Shown in pieces: positions 43,235 through 51,446 of a stretch of 64,000 nt of DNA. Below the pieces are notes generated by a model. It made no database searches and had not been told where the DNA came from. It saw only the letters and a list, made by a program, of their open reading frames with translations. Position numbers and translations under genes: made by a program. Position 1 is the stretch's first letter, and each line of letters starts with the position of its first letter. This DNA is from Alphaproteobacteria bacterium (GTDB taxonomy: Bacteria > Pseudomonadota > Alphaproteobacteria > Micavibrionales > Micavibrionaceae), in the NCBI GenBank assembly GCA_016699735.1, contig CP065008.1, forward strand, positions 1,550,001 to 1,614,000, written 5' to 3'.

Positions 43235-43243
43235 CTTGTAACT
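43235..43243. repeat. right flank inverted repeat of the S23 cassette
   Basis: CTTGTAACT is the reverse complement of AGTTACAAG at 42823-42831. It is preceded at 43222-43229 by a partial copy, GTGTAACT. It lies in the 40-base gap between the four-helix-bundle gene and nrdR. Confidence 0.5.
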
Positions 43244-43248
43244 CATAT

Positions 43249-43737
43249 ATGCGCTGCCCGTTTTGTGGAAGTGAAGAAACGCAGGTCAAGGACTCGCGTC
43301 CCTCGGAGGATAACGCCGCTATCCGCCGACGCCGCTCCTGTCCGGAGTGCAACCAGCGTTTCACAACTTTTGAGCGCGTCCAGCTCCGTGAAATGACAGT
43401 GGTAAAAGCCGGAAACCGCCGCCAACCCTTCGACCGCGATAAAATCATCCGCTCGATGCAGGTCGCTCTGCGGAAGCGCCCCGTGGAGGTTCATGACATA
43501 GAGGCGGCAGCGGATAAAATCGTCCGCTATCTGGAATCCCAGGGCGAAACCGAAGTCGCCTCCGAAACGATCGGCGAACAGGTCATGAAGGCGCTGATTG
43601 AACTCGACATTGTAGGTTACATCCGCTTTGCCTCCGTCTATAAGGATTTCCGCCAGCCGGAGGACTTCAACGATTTCCTTGAGGAACTCAAACGCCTCGA
43701 CAAGTCGCCCAAGCCGCCGCGCAAGAAAGCCTCCTGA
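43249..43737 (+). CDS. nrdR: transcriptional repressor NrdR
   Basis: A 162-residue repressor of ribonucleotide reductase genes. The N-terminal zinc ribbon (MRCPFCGSEETQVKDSR and CPECNQRFTTFER) is followed by the ATP cone (VVKAGNRRQPFDRDKIIRSM, SEIGEQVM-type segment ETIGEQVMKAL, YIRFASVYKDFR). The length is normal. It is upstream of ribD with 2 bases between, the standard nrdR-rib-nusB order. Confidence 0.96.
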   Translation: MRCPFCGSEETQVKDSRPSEDNAAIRRRRSCPECNQRFTTFERVQLREMTVVKAGNRRQPFDRDKIIRSMQVALRKRPVEVHDIEAAADKIVRYLESQGETEVASETIGEQVMKALIELDIVGYIRFASVYKDFRQPEDFNDFLEELKRLDKSPKPPRKKAS

Positions 43738-43739
43738 TT

Positions 43740-44810
43740 ATGGACTCCGATACCCGCCATATGTGCGCCGCGCTTCACCTTGCGGGTCGCGGTTTGGGCA
43801 GGGTCTGGCCGAACCCGTCCGTCGGCTGCGTCATTGTAAAGAACGGAGCCGTGATCGCACAGGCCCGCACGGCCAACGGCGGCCGCCCTCACGCGGAAAC
43901 GCAGGCGCTCGAACAGGCCGGAGAACAGGCGAAGGGTGCGACGGTTTATGTCACGCTCGAACCCTGCGCTCATACGGGAAAGACTCCGTCATGCGCTAAC
44001 GCACTGATAAAGGCAAAAGTCGCAAAGGTATTTGTGGGCACTGTGGATCCCGACCCCCGCACCGCCGGAAAGGGCATAGAAAAACTGAAGCAAGCCGGAA
44101 TAGAAGTAAGCGTCGGACTGCTGGAGCAGGAGTGCAAGACCCTGAACGCAGGCTTCTTTTTACACATCACCCAAAGCCGCCCCCTCATTGTCCTGAAGGC
44201 GGCCTGCACCCGGTCAGGCCATCTTAGCCCGGAGTCAGGCCGCTGGATAACGGGAGAACAGGCTCTCAACCGCGTTCACCTCGAACGCCGGAAGTATGAC
44301 GCGATCCTCATCGGCATCGGCACGGCACTGGCCGATGATCCTCTGTTGACGTCAAGGCTTCCAGCCTTGGATCACGAGCCTGTCCGCGTGGTTCTGGACA
44401 GCGATCTGCGCCTGTCTGAAGAGAGCCTGCTCATAAAAAGCGCAAAAAAAATCCCTCTCTGGCTGGTCTATTCCGACGATCCACAGGGAAAAACGAAGAG
44501 CCTTGAAGATAGAGGTGTAAAGCTTTTTAAGTCCACCCGGCATGACCTCGCGGCAGCGATGAGGGTGCTGGCGGAGCAGGGGATCACCCGCCTGTTGGTC
44601 GAAGGTGGTCCTGCCATTCACCGCGCCTTTATGAACGCCGGACTCTATGATGAAATGAGCCTGTACCGTTCACACCGGCACGTTAAAGGCATCGGCGACC
44701 CCGTCTTTTCCGATGAATCCGTTCAATTCCAGGGTCAATCGAAGGGGTTAAGCGTAAAAACCGAACGAATCGGCGAAGATTCTCTGGAAATCTGGCGCCG
44801 TAAGGTCTAG
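43740..44810 (+). CDS. ribD: bifunctional riboflavin deaminase/reductase
   Basis: A 356-residue enzyme that catalyses the second and third steps of riboflavin synthesis. The N-terminal deaminase shows GRVWPNPSVGCVIVK, GRPHAETQAL and the zinc site EPCAHTGKTPSC; the C-terminal reductase shows LKAACTRSGHLSPESGRWITG, DAILIGIGTALADDPLLTSR and LLVEGGPAIHRAF. It is flanked by nrdR and ribE. Confidence 0.95.
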   Translation: MDSDTRHMCAALHLAGRGLGRVWPNPSVGCVIVKNGAVIAQARTANGGRPHAETQALEQAGEQAKGATVYVTLEPCAHTGKTPSCANALIKAKVAKVFVGTVDPDPRTAGKGIEKLKQAGIEVSVGLLEQECKTLNAGFFLHITQSRPLIVLKAACTRSGHLSPESGRWITGEQALNRVHLERRKYDAILIGIGTALADDPLLTSRLPALDHEPVRVVLDSDLRLSEESLLIKSAKKIPLWLVYSDDPQGKTKSLEDRGVKLFKSTRHDLAAAMRVLAEQGITRLLVEGGPAIHRAFMNAGLYDEMSLYRSHRHVKGIGDPVFSDESVQFQGQSKGLSVKTERIGEDSLEIWRRKV

Positions 44811-44820
44811 TGTTCGCGCC

Positions 44821-45417
44821 ATGTTTACAGGAATTGTGCAGGATATAGGAACCGTTCTCCGCGTGGACCGGACGCGGGGCGATCTGCGTTTTGAAATCGT
44901 AACATCTATGGACCTAGAAAAAATCAAGCTCGGCGCATCCGTGTGCTGTTCCGGCTGCTGCCTGACGATAGTTGAGAAAGGGGCAGAAACTTTTAAGGTC
45001 GATGTCTCGGCAGAAACTCTTAGCAAAACAGTTCTCGAAGAGTGGACCGAAGGAACCCTTATAAACCTTGAGCCTTCGTTAAAAATGGGCGATGAACTCG
45101 GCGGACATTTTGTATTCGGCCATGTCGACGCAGTGACGCACATCATAGAGATTAAGCCGGAAGGCGGATCGCACAGATTAAAAATAGCAATGCCCGACAA
45201 TATCGCCCCTTTCATTGCTTCAAAAGGATCGGTCGCTCTGGACGGAATTTCCCTGACGGTGAATGAAGTGGAGAAAGATTATTTTGGCGTAAATATTATC
45301 CCGCATACTTGGCAGAAAACAACCCTGGGAAAAAGGCGTCAGGGCGACCGCCTGAACATAGAAATCGATATGCTGGCGCGTTATATCGCACGTACGCTTG
45401 AGGTGCAAAGGCAATGA
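44821..45417 (+). CDS. ribE: riboflavin synthase alpha subunit
   Basis: A 198-residue protein with two lumazine-binding barrels. It starts MFTGIVQDIGTV; the first barrel ends with NLEPSLKMGDELGGHFVFGHVDAV, the second has FIASKGSVALDGISLTVNEV and LNIEIDMLARYI. It dismutates two lumazine molecules to riboflavin. It overlaps the ribBA start by 4 bases. Confidence 0.95.
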   Translation: MFTGIVQDIGTVLRVDRTRGDLRFEIVTSMDLEKIKLGASVCCSGCCLTIVEKGAETFKVDVSAETLSKTVLEEWTEGTLINLEPSLKMGDELGGHFVFGHVDAVTHIIEIKPEGGSHRLKIAMPDNIAPFIASKGSVALDGISLTVNEVEKDYFGVNIIPHTWQKTTLGKRRQGDRLNIEIDMLARYIARTLEVQRQ

Positions 45418-46541
45418 ACGCAGAGCTTAAAGCGTCCAAAGGCAAACCAGTCTTGTCCTCGATAGAGGAAATTCTGGAGGATGTCCGCAAGGGCAAGCCC
45501 GTGATTATTGTGGATGACGAGGACCGCGAGAACGAAGGCGATCTGGTGATCGCCGCATCAAAGGCCACCGCAGAAAATATCAACTTCATGGCCCGCGAAG
45601 GCCGCGGCCTGATCTGCCTGCCGATGGAGGAGGCGATCGTCGATCGTCTCGGCCTCCAACTCATGGGTCGGGGCAATAATTCCCGCCACCGCACGGCCTT
45701 TACGGTATCAATAGAAGCCCGCGAAGGCGTGACGACCGGAATCTCCGCCGCCGACCGTGCAAAAACAATCCAGACCGCGATTGACCCCAAAAGTGGCCCC
45801 AACGATATCGCCACGCCGGGGCATATTTTCCCGCTTCTGGCCCGTGAGGGCGGCGTGCTGGTCCGCGCCGGACATACCGAAGCCGCCGTGGACCTTGCGC
45901 GTCTGGCGGGTTTCACCGCGGCGGGGGTCATCTGTGAGATCATGAACGATGACGGGACCATGGCCCGCCTCGTCGATCTCGCCTCATTTTCCGGCAAGCA
46001 CAATTTGAAAATCGGCACGATTGCCGACCTGATCGCCCACCGCCGCCGCAAGGAATGTCTGGTCAAACGCATCCACGAAGGCACCCTGGACAGTCGCTTC
46101 GGCGGTAATTTCAAAATGATCGTCTACGCCAACACGCTTGAATATGCCGAACATATCGTGCTGGTCAAGGGCGACATCGCCTCTACAAAATCTCCCGTGC
46201 GGGTCAGAATGCACGCTGTGGATATTTTGGGGGATATTCTGGGGAAAGGCAGTGAGTCGATTCTGCACAAGGCCATGGAGCATATCGCGCAGGAGGGGCG
46301 CGGAGTTATCGTCATTCTGCGCGAACCCAACCCCAGAAACCTGACCGAACGTCTGGCCCAAAAGGAAAAAATACCAAACAAGAGCCAAAAGGAATCAACG
46401 CTGCGGGATTACGGGATAGGAGCACAAATTCTGCTCGATTTAGGCATCCGCGACATGATACTGCTTTCAAACAGCCCGAAAAATGTTATTGGTCTGGAGG
46501 GGTATGACCTGCATATCCACGGCCAACGGACATTGACGTAA
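45414..46541 (+). CDS. ribB: 3,4-dihydroxy-2-butanone-4-phosphate synthase with degenerate GTP cyclohydrolase II domain
   Basis: A 375-residue RibBA-type fusion. The N-terminal RibB domain is intact: VDDEDRENEGDLVIAA, the FMAREGRGLICLP strand, RHRTAFTVSIEA, and RAGHTEAAVDLARLAG. The C-terminal RibA-like domain has lost its zinc site: active RibA has a CxTGDxxxSxRCDCG cluster, while here the region reads RMHAVDILGDILGKGSE with no Cys. Thus only the RibB reaction (ribulose 5-phosphate to dihydroxybutanone phosphate) is expected, and a functional RibA should be encoded elsewhere. Confidence 0.93.
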   Translation: MNAELKASKGKPVLSSIEEILEDVRKGKPVIIVDDEDRENEGDLVIAASKATAENINFMAREGRGLICLPMEEAIVDRLGLQLMGRGNNSRHRTAFTVSIEAREGVTTGISAADRAKTIQTAIDPKSGPNDIATPGHIFPLLAREGGVLVRAGHTEAAVDLARLAGFTAAGVICEIMNDDGTMARLVDLASFSGKHNLKIGTIADLIAHRRRKECLVKRIHEGTLDSRFGGNFKMIVYANTLEYAEHIVLVKGDIASTKSPVRVRMHAVDILGDILGKGSESILHKAMEHIAQEGRGVIVILREPNPRNLTERLAQKEKIPNKSQKESTLRDYGIGAQILLDLGIRDMILLSNSPKNVIGLEGYDLHIHGQRTLT

Positions 46542-46560
46542 TACACAGAAAGAAGCCGCC

Positions 46561-47013
46561 ATGCCCCATTTTATGATCGTCGAAGCCAGATATTACGAAA
46601 ATATATCCGATATGCTGCTCAAGGGTACGGCGGCGGCCTTGGACGCTAAACGCTCGACATATGAGGTTTTTCAGGTTCCCGGCGCACTGGAAATTCCCCT
46701 CGCCATCCGTCTCGGGATGCAAAGGCCGGAGGGCAGGGGAACGGTAGGCCGGCAGTTTGACGGCTTTATCGCTCTGGGCTGCGTTTTGCGGGGAGAGACG
46801 ACACACTATGACATTGTCTGTACAGAAAGCGCACGCGGCCTCTCGACCCTTGCGCTGGAATACGAGAAGCCGATCGGCAACGGCATCCTGACCTGCGACA
46901 CTGAAGCGCAAGCCCTTGAACGCGCCGACCCCGCGAAACTGAATAAGGGCGGCGAGGCGGCGATAGCCGCTTTGTCGATGGTGGAGTTCAAGAAAACCCT
47001 GGGGGTCAGGTAA
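46561..47013 (+). CDS. ribH: 6,7-dimethyl-8-ribityllumazine synthase
   Basis: A 150-residue enzyme that joins dihydroxybutanone phosphate to the pyrimidine to make lumazine. It shows FMIVEARYYENISDMLLKG, the VPGALEIPLAI strand, ALGCVLRGETTHYDIV and GILTCDTEAQALERA. The length is normal. It overlaps nusB by one base. Confidence 0.96.
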   Translation: MPHFMIVEARYYENISDMLLKGTAAALDAKRSTYEVFQVPGALEIPLAIRLGMQRPEGRGTVGRQFDGFIALGCVLRGETTHYDIVCTESARGLSTLALEYEKPIGNGILTCDTEAQALERADPAKLNKGGEAAIAALSMVEFKKTLGVR

Positions 47014-47498
47014 TGGCGCTGGTCGGCGGTCGAAAAGACAAGAACCCCTCCGAAAACCGGAAAAAAATGACGGCCCGCCTGATGGCCGTGCAAGCCACCT
47101 ATGAATCCGGCCATAACGGCGAACCGCTGGAGCAGGTTCTGAGGGATTATCTGGATAACCGCTCGGGCATGGAAACCGACGACGGCAAGCTTGAAACGCC
47201 GGACCGCGAATTGTTCCTTCAAATCGCCAGGGGCGTAAAAGCCCGCAGGGAGGAAATCGAAGCCATTTTGGCAGGTCATCTCCCGCAAAGAGAGGAGTCC
47301 CAGCCCCGTAAGGAGGTTGAATCCCTCCTTAAAGCCGTTCTTTTATGTGGGATAGGGGAGATTCTTCTGCACCCGGAGATTGACGCGCCCTTGATTATCA
47401 ACGACTATTTAGAGGTTACACGCGCCTTTTACGAGAAGGGCGAAGTCTCCCTCGTCAATGGCGTCCTCGACGCCGCCGCCGGACGTCTCCGGCCCTGA
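47013..47498 (+). CDS. nusB: transcription antitermination factor NusB
   Basis: A 161-residue all-helical protein that forms the rRNA antitermination complex with NusE. It shows RLMAVQATYESG near the start, LFLQIARGVKARREEIEAI in the middle, and AVLLCGIGEILLHPEIDAPLIINDYLEVTRAF and VNGVLDAAA at the end. It is the last gene of the riboflavin block, coupled to ribH. Confidence 0.93.
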   Translation: MALVGGRKDKNPSENRKKMTARLMAVQATYESGHNGEPLEQVLRDYLDNRSGMETDDGKLETPDRELFLQIARGVKARREEIEAILAGHLPQREESQPRKEVESLLKAVLLCGIGEILLHPEIDAPLIINDYLEVTRAFYEKGEVSLVNGVLDAAAGRLRP

Positions 47499-47559
47499 AA
47501 TTACCTCGCATTTTATCCAAACCTAAGCCCCCGTTAATCCTTCCCTGATACACTCATCG

Positions 47560-48108
47560 GTGGAAGGACAAAACAGTAAAGCCCCCATGCGTAAGATATT
47601 GATGCTAGTGATAGTTTTGCTTGTACTCGGCGGTGGAGGCGGCGGAGCCTACTACTACTTCGTCATGATGCCCGCAGCCGCCCAGGCCGCAGCCGAAGGC
47701 GGAGAAGGTCACGAAGAAGGTGGTGAACAGGCCAAAAAGGAAGACGCGCATGGTGAAGAGGGCGCAGACGGTCACGGCGAAAAAAGCCACGCTGAGTTTG
47801 TCGAACTCGATCCCCTGATCCTCCCGATCGTGGACAATGACGGGGTCAGCCAGGTGGTCAGCTTGGTGGTGGCCATCGAGGTCGCGGACCCAACTTCCAA
47901 AGATAAAGTGAAGGCCATGTCCCCGAAACTCAAGGACGCCTATATTCAGGATATGTATGGAATGCTCAACCAGCACGCAGCGATGAAGGGCGGGATCGTA
48001 CAGGTGGCCATGATCAAGCAGCGTTTGAACGAAGTGACCAATACGGTTCTGGGCGATGATGTCGCACAGGATGTGCTGTTACAAGTCGTCCAGCAACGTC
48101 CTATCTGA
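47560..48108 (+). CDS. fliL: flagellar basal body-associated protein FliL
   Basis: A 182-residue protein: one membrane helix (KILMLVIVLLVLGGGGGGAYYYFV), an acidic His/Glu/Gly-rich linker, then the stomatin-like FliL domain (FVELDPLILPIVDNDGVSQVVSLVVAIEV). FliL surrounds the stator and supports motor torque. It stands alone, not with other flagellar genes. The start may be GTG 47560 (MEGQNSK) or ATG 47587 (MRKILM). It converges with bamE. Confidence 0.88.
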   Translation: MEGQNSKAPMRKILMLVIVLLVLGGGGGGAYYYFVMMPAAAQAAAEGGEGHEEGGEQAKKEDAHGEEGADGHGEKSHAEFVELDPLILPIVDNDGVSQVVSLVVAIEVADPTSKDKVKAMSPKLKDAYIQDMYGMLNQHAAMKGGIVQVAMIKQRLNEVTNTVLGDDVAQDVLLQVVQQRPI

Positions 48109-48135
48109 TTCTTCCAAAAAAGCTAATGAAAAAAA

Positions 48136-48579
48136 CTACTTCGCACCGCTTTTCGGGTTAAACCGCCCGAGATTCCCCAGAAGCTGCTGTGTGAGTGTCA
48201 GATCGTTACCATGTGTCGGTGTCTTCGCCCGCGCAACGGGAATGTCTTCTCTCGTATTATCAACATCCTGAACGACCTCAACCACGCCTTCGGCATTGAA
48301 CGCGACCGCGACGATTTTTTCATCCACAATTTCCGGGTCCAGAATGCCGCGCTTCTCGGTCGTCTGCCCTAAATAGTACCAGACATTCGGATTAAAGGTA
48401 GACACCGTCGTCGGCGAACCCAGAATTTGCAAAACATCGGAGCGGGTGCTGACTCCCGCCTTGACCTCCTGCAGCTTGTAATCCTCGACCATATTTCCGC
48501 GTTTGGCCACCACCGGGGAACAGGCGGCAAGGGCAAAAAGACAAAAAAGGCACAGAACATATTTTAATGGATGCTTCAT
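48136..48579 (-). CDS. bamE: outer membrane protein assembly factor BamE (SmpA/OmlA)
   Basis: A 147-residue lipoprotein with lipobox LAAC and the BamE fold: LQEVKAGVSTRSDVLQILGSP, then VWYYLGQTTEKRG and VVAFNAEGVVEVV-type strands (AVAFNAEGVVEVVQDVD). It is a small accessory of the BAM complex. Its place next to the ubiquinol-cytochrome-c chaperone and YceD genes is typical of alphaproteobacteria. It converges with fliL. Confidence 0.9.
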   Translation of the reverse strand: MKHPLKYVLCLFCLFALAACSPVVAKRGNMVEDYKLQEVKAGVSTRSDVLQILGSPTTVSTFNPNVWYYLGQTTEKRGILDPEIVDEKIVAVAFNAEGVVEVVQDVDNTREDIPVARAKTPTHGNDLTLTQQLLGNLGRFNPKSGAK

Positions 48580-48653
48580 GGTCAGCCCGATTGCGACAGA
48601 GTCATTTGGAATCTATAGTGCTATTTGTTTAGTGAAACCTAGAGTAAAAATCA

Positions 48654-49244
48654 ATGTTCGGTTTTTTCCTGAAGGGATTTTCCAAATACGATAAGAGGGA
48701 CCAACTCGCGGGCGAGGAATTATATCTCGCCACGATCCGACAGGCGCGTTTGGCCGAATTTTTTACCCGTTACGGTGTGCCCGACAGCGTAGACGGCCGC
48801 TTCGACCTTCTGATGGTTCATCTGTATCTGCTTTTTTCCCGCCTGCGCCCCCACCCGCGCTATAAGGACATCTCCCAGTATATTTTCGATCGCGCCTTCA
48901 AGGATATGGAAAAAGGATTACGGGAAGTCGGGGTCGGCGATGTCGGCATCCCCAAAAAAATGAAAGTGATGATGCAGGCCTTCAACGGTCGGATGAACGC
49001 CTACAAGGCCACGGAAGCGCATGAACGCGAAAACGCTTCTGCGCCGCCAACGCCGGGCCAGCCTCTTTTCGACACGTTACAGCGAAATCTTTACGGAACC
49101 GTTGAAAAGCCTAAGGATTCCATGATAGCAGATATGGTTATTTATATGAGGTATAACGCAAGGGCGCTCAATCATCAGGATATGGACCAGATCGCCTTGG
49201 GGAACATAAAATACGTAAATCCGTCGGAAATTCGAAAACCGTAA
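48654..49244 (+). CDS. ubiquinol-cytochrome c chaperone (CBP3-like)
   Basis: A 196-residue protein of the Ubiq_cyt_C_chap family: LYLATIRQARLAEFFTRYGVPDSVDGRFDLLMVHLYLLF, SQYIFDRAFKDMEKGLREVGVGDVGIPKKMK and FNGRMNAYKA. In mitochondria the family helps cytochrome b and bc1 complex assembly. Divergent from bamE, 10 bases before the YceD gene. Likely needed for bc1 assembly here. Confidence 0.87.
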   Translation: MFGFFLKGFSKYDKRDQLAGEELYLATIRQARLAEFFTRYGVPDSVDGRFDLLMVHLYLLFSRLRPHPRYKDISQYIFDRAFKDMEKGLREVGVGDVGIPKKMKVMMQAFNGRMNAYKATEAHERENASAPPTPGQPLFDTLQRNLYGTVEKPKDSMIADMVIYMRYNARALNHQDMDQIALGNIKYVNPSEIRKP

Positions 49245-49254
49245 GGGATGAGAG

Positions 49255-49869
49255 ATGAAAAAGAAAGATACCGAAAAGGCGGTTTTGACGCCCGAATGGA
49301 CCAATCTCTTCGATACGGAAAAGGTGGACCGTGCGCCCTACACGTTGAAACTATCGCCCGCTGAGGCGGAAAGAACGGCCATCGCCAAACGTCTGGGCCT
49401 CCTGTCCCTGGACGCCATGGAGGTGGATTATGTCCTCAGGCGCAATCCCGGCAATATGGTGATCCATGTGCAGGGGGAGATATCTGCATCTGCCACACAA
49501 AAATGCGTGGTCTCCACGGAACTGATGAAGCAGAAAATTGAGGCTGGTTTTGATGCGTGGTACGCCGACGCATCGCAGGCCGTTTCCTTCACCAGGGCCA
49601 AGCGCGAAAGGGATCTGGAAAAGGACAATATCGAAAAACCCGTTCTGGACGAATCCGAAGACCCTGAGCCGATTATCGACGGAAAGATCGACCTGGGCGA
49701 ATTGGCGGTTCAGCACCTCTCCCTGAGTATCAATCCATACCCCCGCAAGGAAGAATACGCACAAGGAAAGCCCCTGGCCGAAGCTATGAAAACCGTGGGG
49801 ACCGGTGAAATCTACAATAACCCGTTCGAAGCCCTCAAGAACTGGCGGGAAAAGGAAAGCAAGGGGTAA
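49255..49869 (+). CDS. YceD/DUF177 family protein
   Basis: A 204-residue protein with the DUF177 pattern: an N-terminal VDRAPYTLKLSPAEAERTAIAKRLGL, VIHVQGEISASATQKCVVSTELM with the conserved Cys, and IDGKIDLGELAVQHLSLSINPYPR. It is linked to 23S rRNA accumulation in plants and bacteria and normally precedes rpmF and plsX. Here the minus-strand YeiH gene separates it from rpmF. Confidence 0.88.
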   Translation: MKKKDTEKAVLTPEWTNLFDTEKVDRAPYTLKLSPAEAERTAIAKRLGLLSLDAMEVDYVLRRNPGNMVIHVQGEISASATQKCVVSTELMKQKIEAGFDAWYADASQAVSFTRAKRERDLEKDNIEKPVLDESEDPEPIIDGKIDLGELAVQHLSLSINPYPRKEEYAQGKPLAEAMKTVGTGEIYNNPFEALKNWREKESKG

Positions 49870-49889
49870 CGCAGCCAAAACTTGCCAAA

Positions 49890-50963
49890 CTAGACGATAT
49901 TCAAAAAGGTCAGGATACAATAAAAGCAAAACAGAAGAGCTGTTTCACTGACCACGAGCAAAGTCGGCCCGTATCCTAACAAAAAAAGATCCTTCATTGA
50001 TGTCTTGAGACCAACGGCAGCTATAGCCATAATCAGAAGCCATTTGCTCACTATCGCCAGACCCTCGGATATGGGTTCAGCCAGAAGCCCCGAAGAGTTT
50101 AATCCGGCCAAAGCAATAAAACCGATAAGGAAGGGCGGAACGGAGAGTAAACGGCTTCTCTTGCTCGACGAGGGATTGCTGTAGATGAAGGACAGCCCCA
50201 AAAGAATAGGCAACAGCATAAAGACACGGATCAGTTTAACAAGTACGGCAGCATCGCCGGCATCGTCTGAGACCGAATAGCCGGCCCCAACGACCTGCGA
50301 AACGTCATGAATACTGCCGCCGATGATAACGCCGGAGTGGTAAGGGCTGTAATCCATTAAGCCAAGGATCACAGGATAAACAACCATGGCAACCGTTCCC
50401 ATAAGGGTGACACCGATGACGGCCGTCAAGGTATGGCGCTCAAGGGTTTTTGAAGGAGGCATGACAGAAGAGATGGCCAAGGCGGCGGAAGCCCCGCAGA
50501 TCGCTGTGGCACCCCCGATCAGTACCCCCAGTTCACGGTCCAAACCGAAAACCCTGCCTAAAAGCGGTGACGACAGGATAACCAGAAGAGTCGTTGCAGA
50601 GATGGTCGCCAAGGCGATAAAGCCCAGGGAATCGAACTGCGAAAACAGGATGCGGGCGCCGATGAGAGCAACGCCGACTTTTAAAATATGCTGGGAGGTG
50701 AATTGTATCCCCTTTCTGATTTTTTCATCTTCGAACAAAAAGTGAAAGGATAAACCGATCAAAAGGCACATCAGCATGACAGGGGCGGAATAGTGTTCCG
50801 AAATCAGCGTGGAAGCGAGTGTAACCAGCCCGCAAACCATCACGCCAGGCAAGAGAGAACGTGTATGATCAAGAAACGGTTCACGGGCTTTTTCAAGCGG
50901 GTCAGGCAGCCCCTCAAGAGAGTCCATGAAACGGTATTTTTCGAGTTTATCATTATTATTCAT
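49890..50963 (-). CDS. YeiH/UPF0324 family putative exporter
   Basis: A 357-residue inner-membrane protein with about ten helices. It shows FTSQHILKVGVALIGARILF, GVLIGGATAICGASAALAISSVMP, GGSIHDVSQVVGAGYSVSDDAG and WLLIMAIAAVGLKTSMKDL, the family blocks; the family is called putative sulfate or sulfonate exporter without firm proof. It is inserted on the opposite strand between YceD and rpmF, which are usually adjacent. Base composition is slightly more AT-rich than the neighbours. Confidence 0.88.
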   Translation of the reverse strand: MNNNDKLEKYRFMDSLEGLPDPLEKAREPFLDHTRSLLPGVMVCGLVTLASTLISEHYSAPVMLMCLLIGLSFHFLFEDEKIRKGIQFTSQHILKVGVALIGARILFSQFDSLGFIALATISATTLLVILSSPLLGRVFGLDRELGVLIGGATAICGASAALAISSVMPPSKTLERHTLTAVIGVTLMGTVAMVVYPVILGLMDYSPYHSGVIIGGSIHDVSQVVGAGYSVSDDAGDAAVLVKLIRVFMLLPILLGLSFIYSNPSSSKRSRLLSVPPFLIGFIALAGLNSSGLLAEPISEGLAIVSKWLLIMAIAAVGLKTSMKDLFLLGYGPTLLVVSETALLFCFYCILTFLNIV

Positions 50964-51137
50964 GGGGTTATCTCTTTGCTAATGAAGCATGGCTTCGCTA
51001 AAGATGAATGAAAGCACGAAGTTAGCGCACAGTGCCTGGAAAGTCTACAGAAGCGCGAAAGCGTTCAAATATTCCTTGCATAAAGGGGGCTTTTTGTTTA
51101 GAAAGCCCCATTCGTTTATTGTCAAGGACTCAATGAA

Positions 51138-51317
51138 ATGGCCGTACCAAAAAGAAAAACCTCGCCGTCCAAGCGCAACAAGCGCCGTTCCCATCACGCC
51201 CTGAAGACCGAAAACTGGGTCGAGGACGCAGAATCCGGCGAACCGGTCCGCCGCCACCACATCGACCTGAAAACCGGCACCTACCGGGGCCGTCAGGTGA
51301 TCGAAGAACGCAGCTAA
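51138..51317 (+). CDS. rpmF: ribosomal protein L32
   Basis: A 59-residue protein: MAVPKRKTSPSKRNKRRSHH at the start, then NWVEDAESGEPVRRHHIDL and GTYRGRQVIEERS. The MAVPKRKTS start and SKRNKRRSHH are diagnostic of L32. AAGGA lies 11 bases upstream. It is followed by plsX at 51447, the conserved rpmF-plsX-fabH order. It lacks the four zinc cysteines of some L32 forms, as is usual in proteobacteria. Confidence 0.95.
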   Translation: MAVPKRKTSPSKRNKRRSHHALKTENWVEDAESGEPVRRHHIDLKTGTYRGRQVIEERS

Positions 51318-51446
51318 TCCGCTCCTGCAGGAATTTGAAGACTTTTTAAGACAGGGCTGGCGTACCCCCTTGCCTCGGCTTTAATATTCCTATAAGTCCT
51401 TTTCAATAAAAGCTTTACGCTCTTTTTCTCAGGGAAGGGACGCTTC

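Noticed and set aside
50989..51204. 71-codon frame upstream of and overlapping rpmF
   Set aside because: It overlaps the start of rpmF in another frame, has no recognisable family and no good ribosome-binding site; rpmF (L32) is certain.
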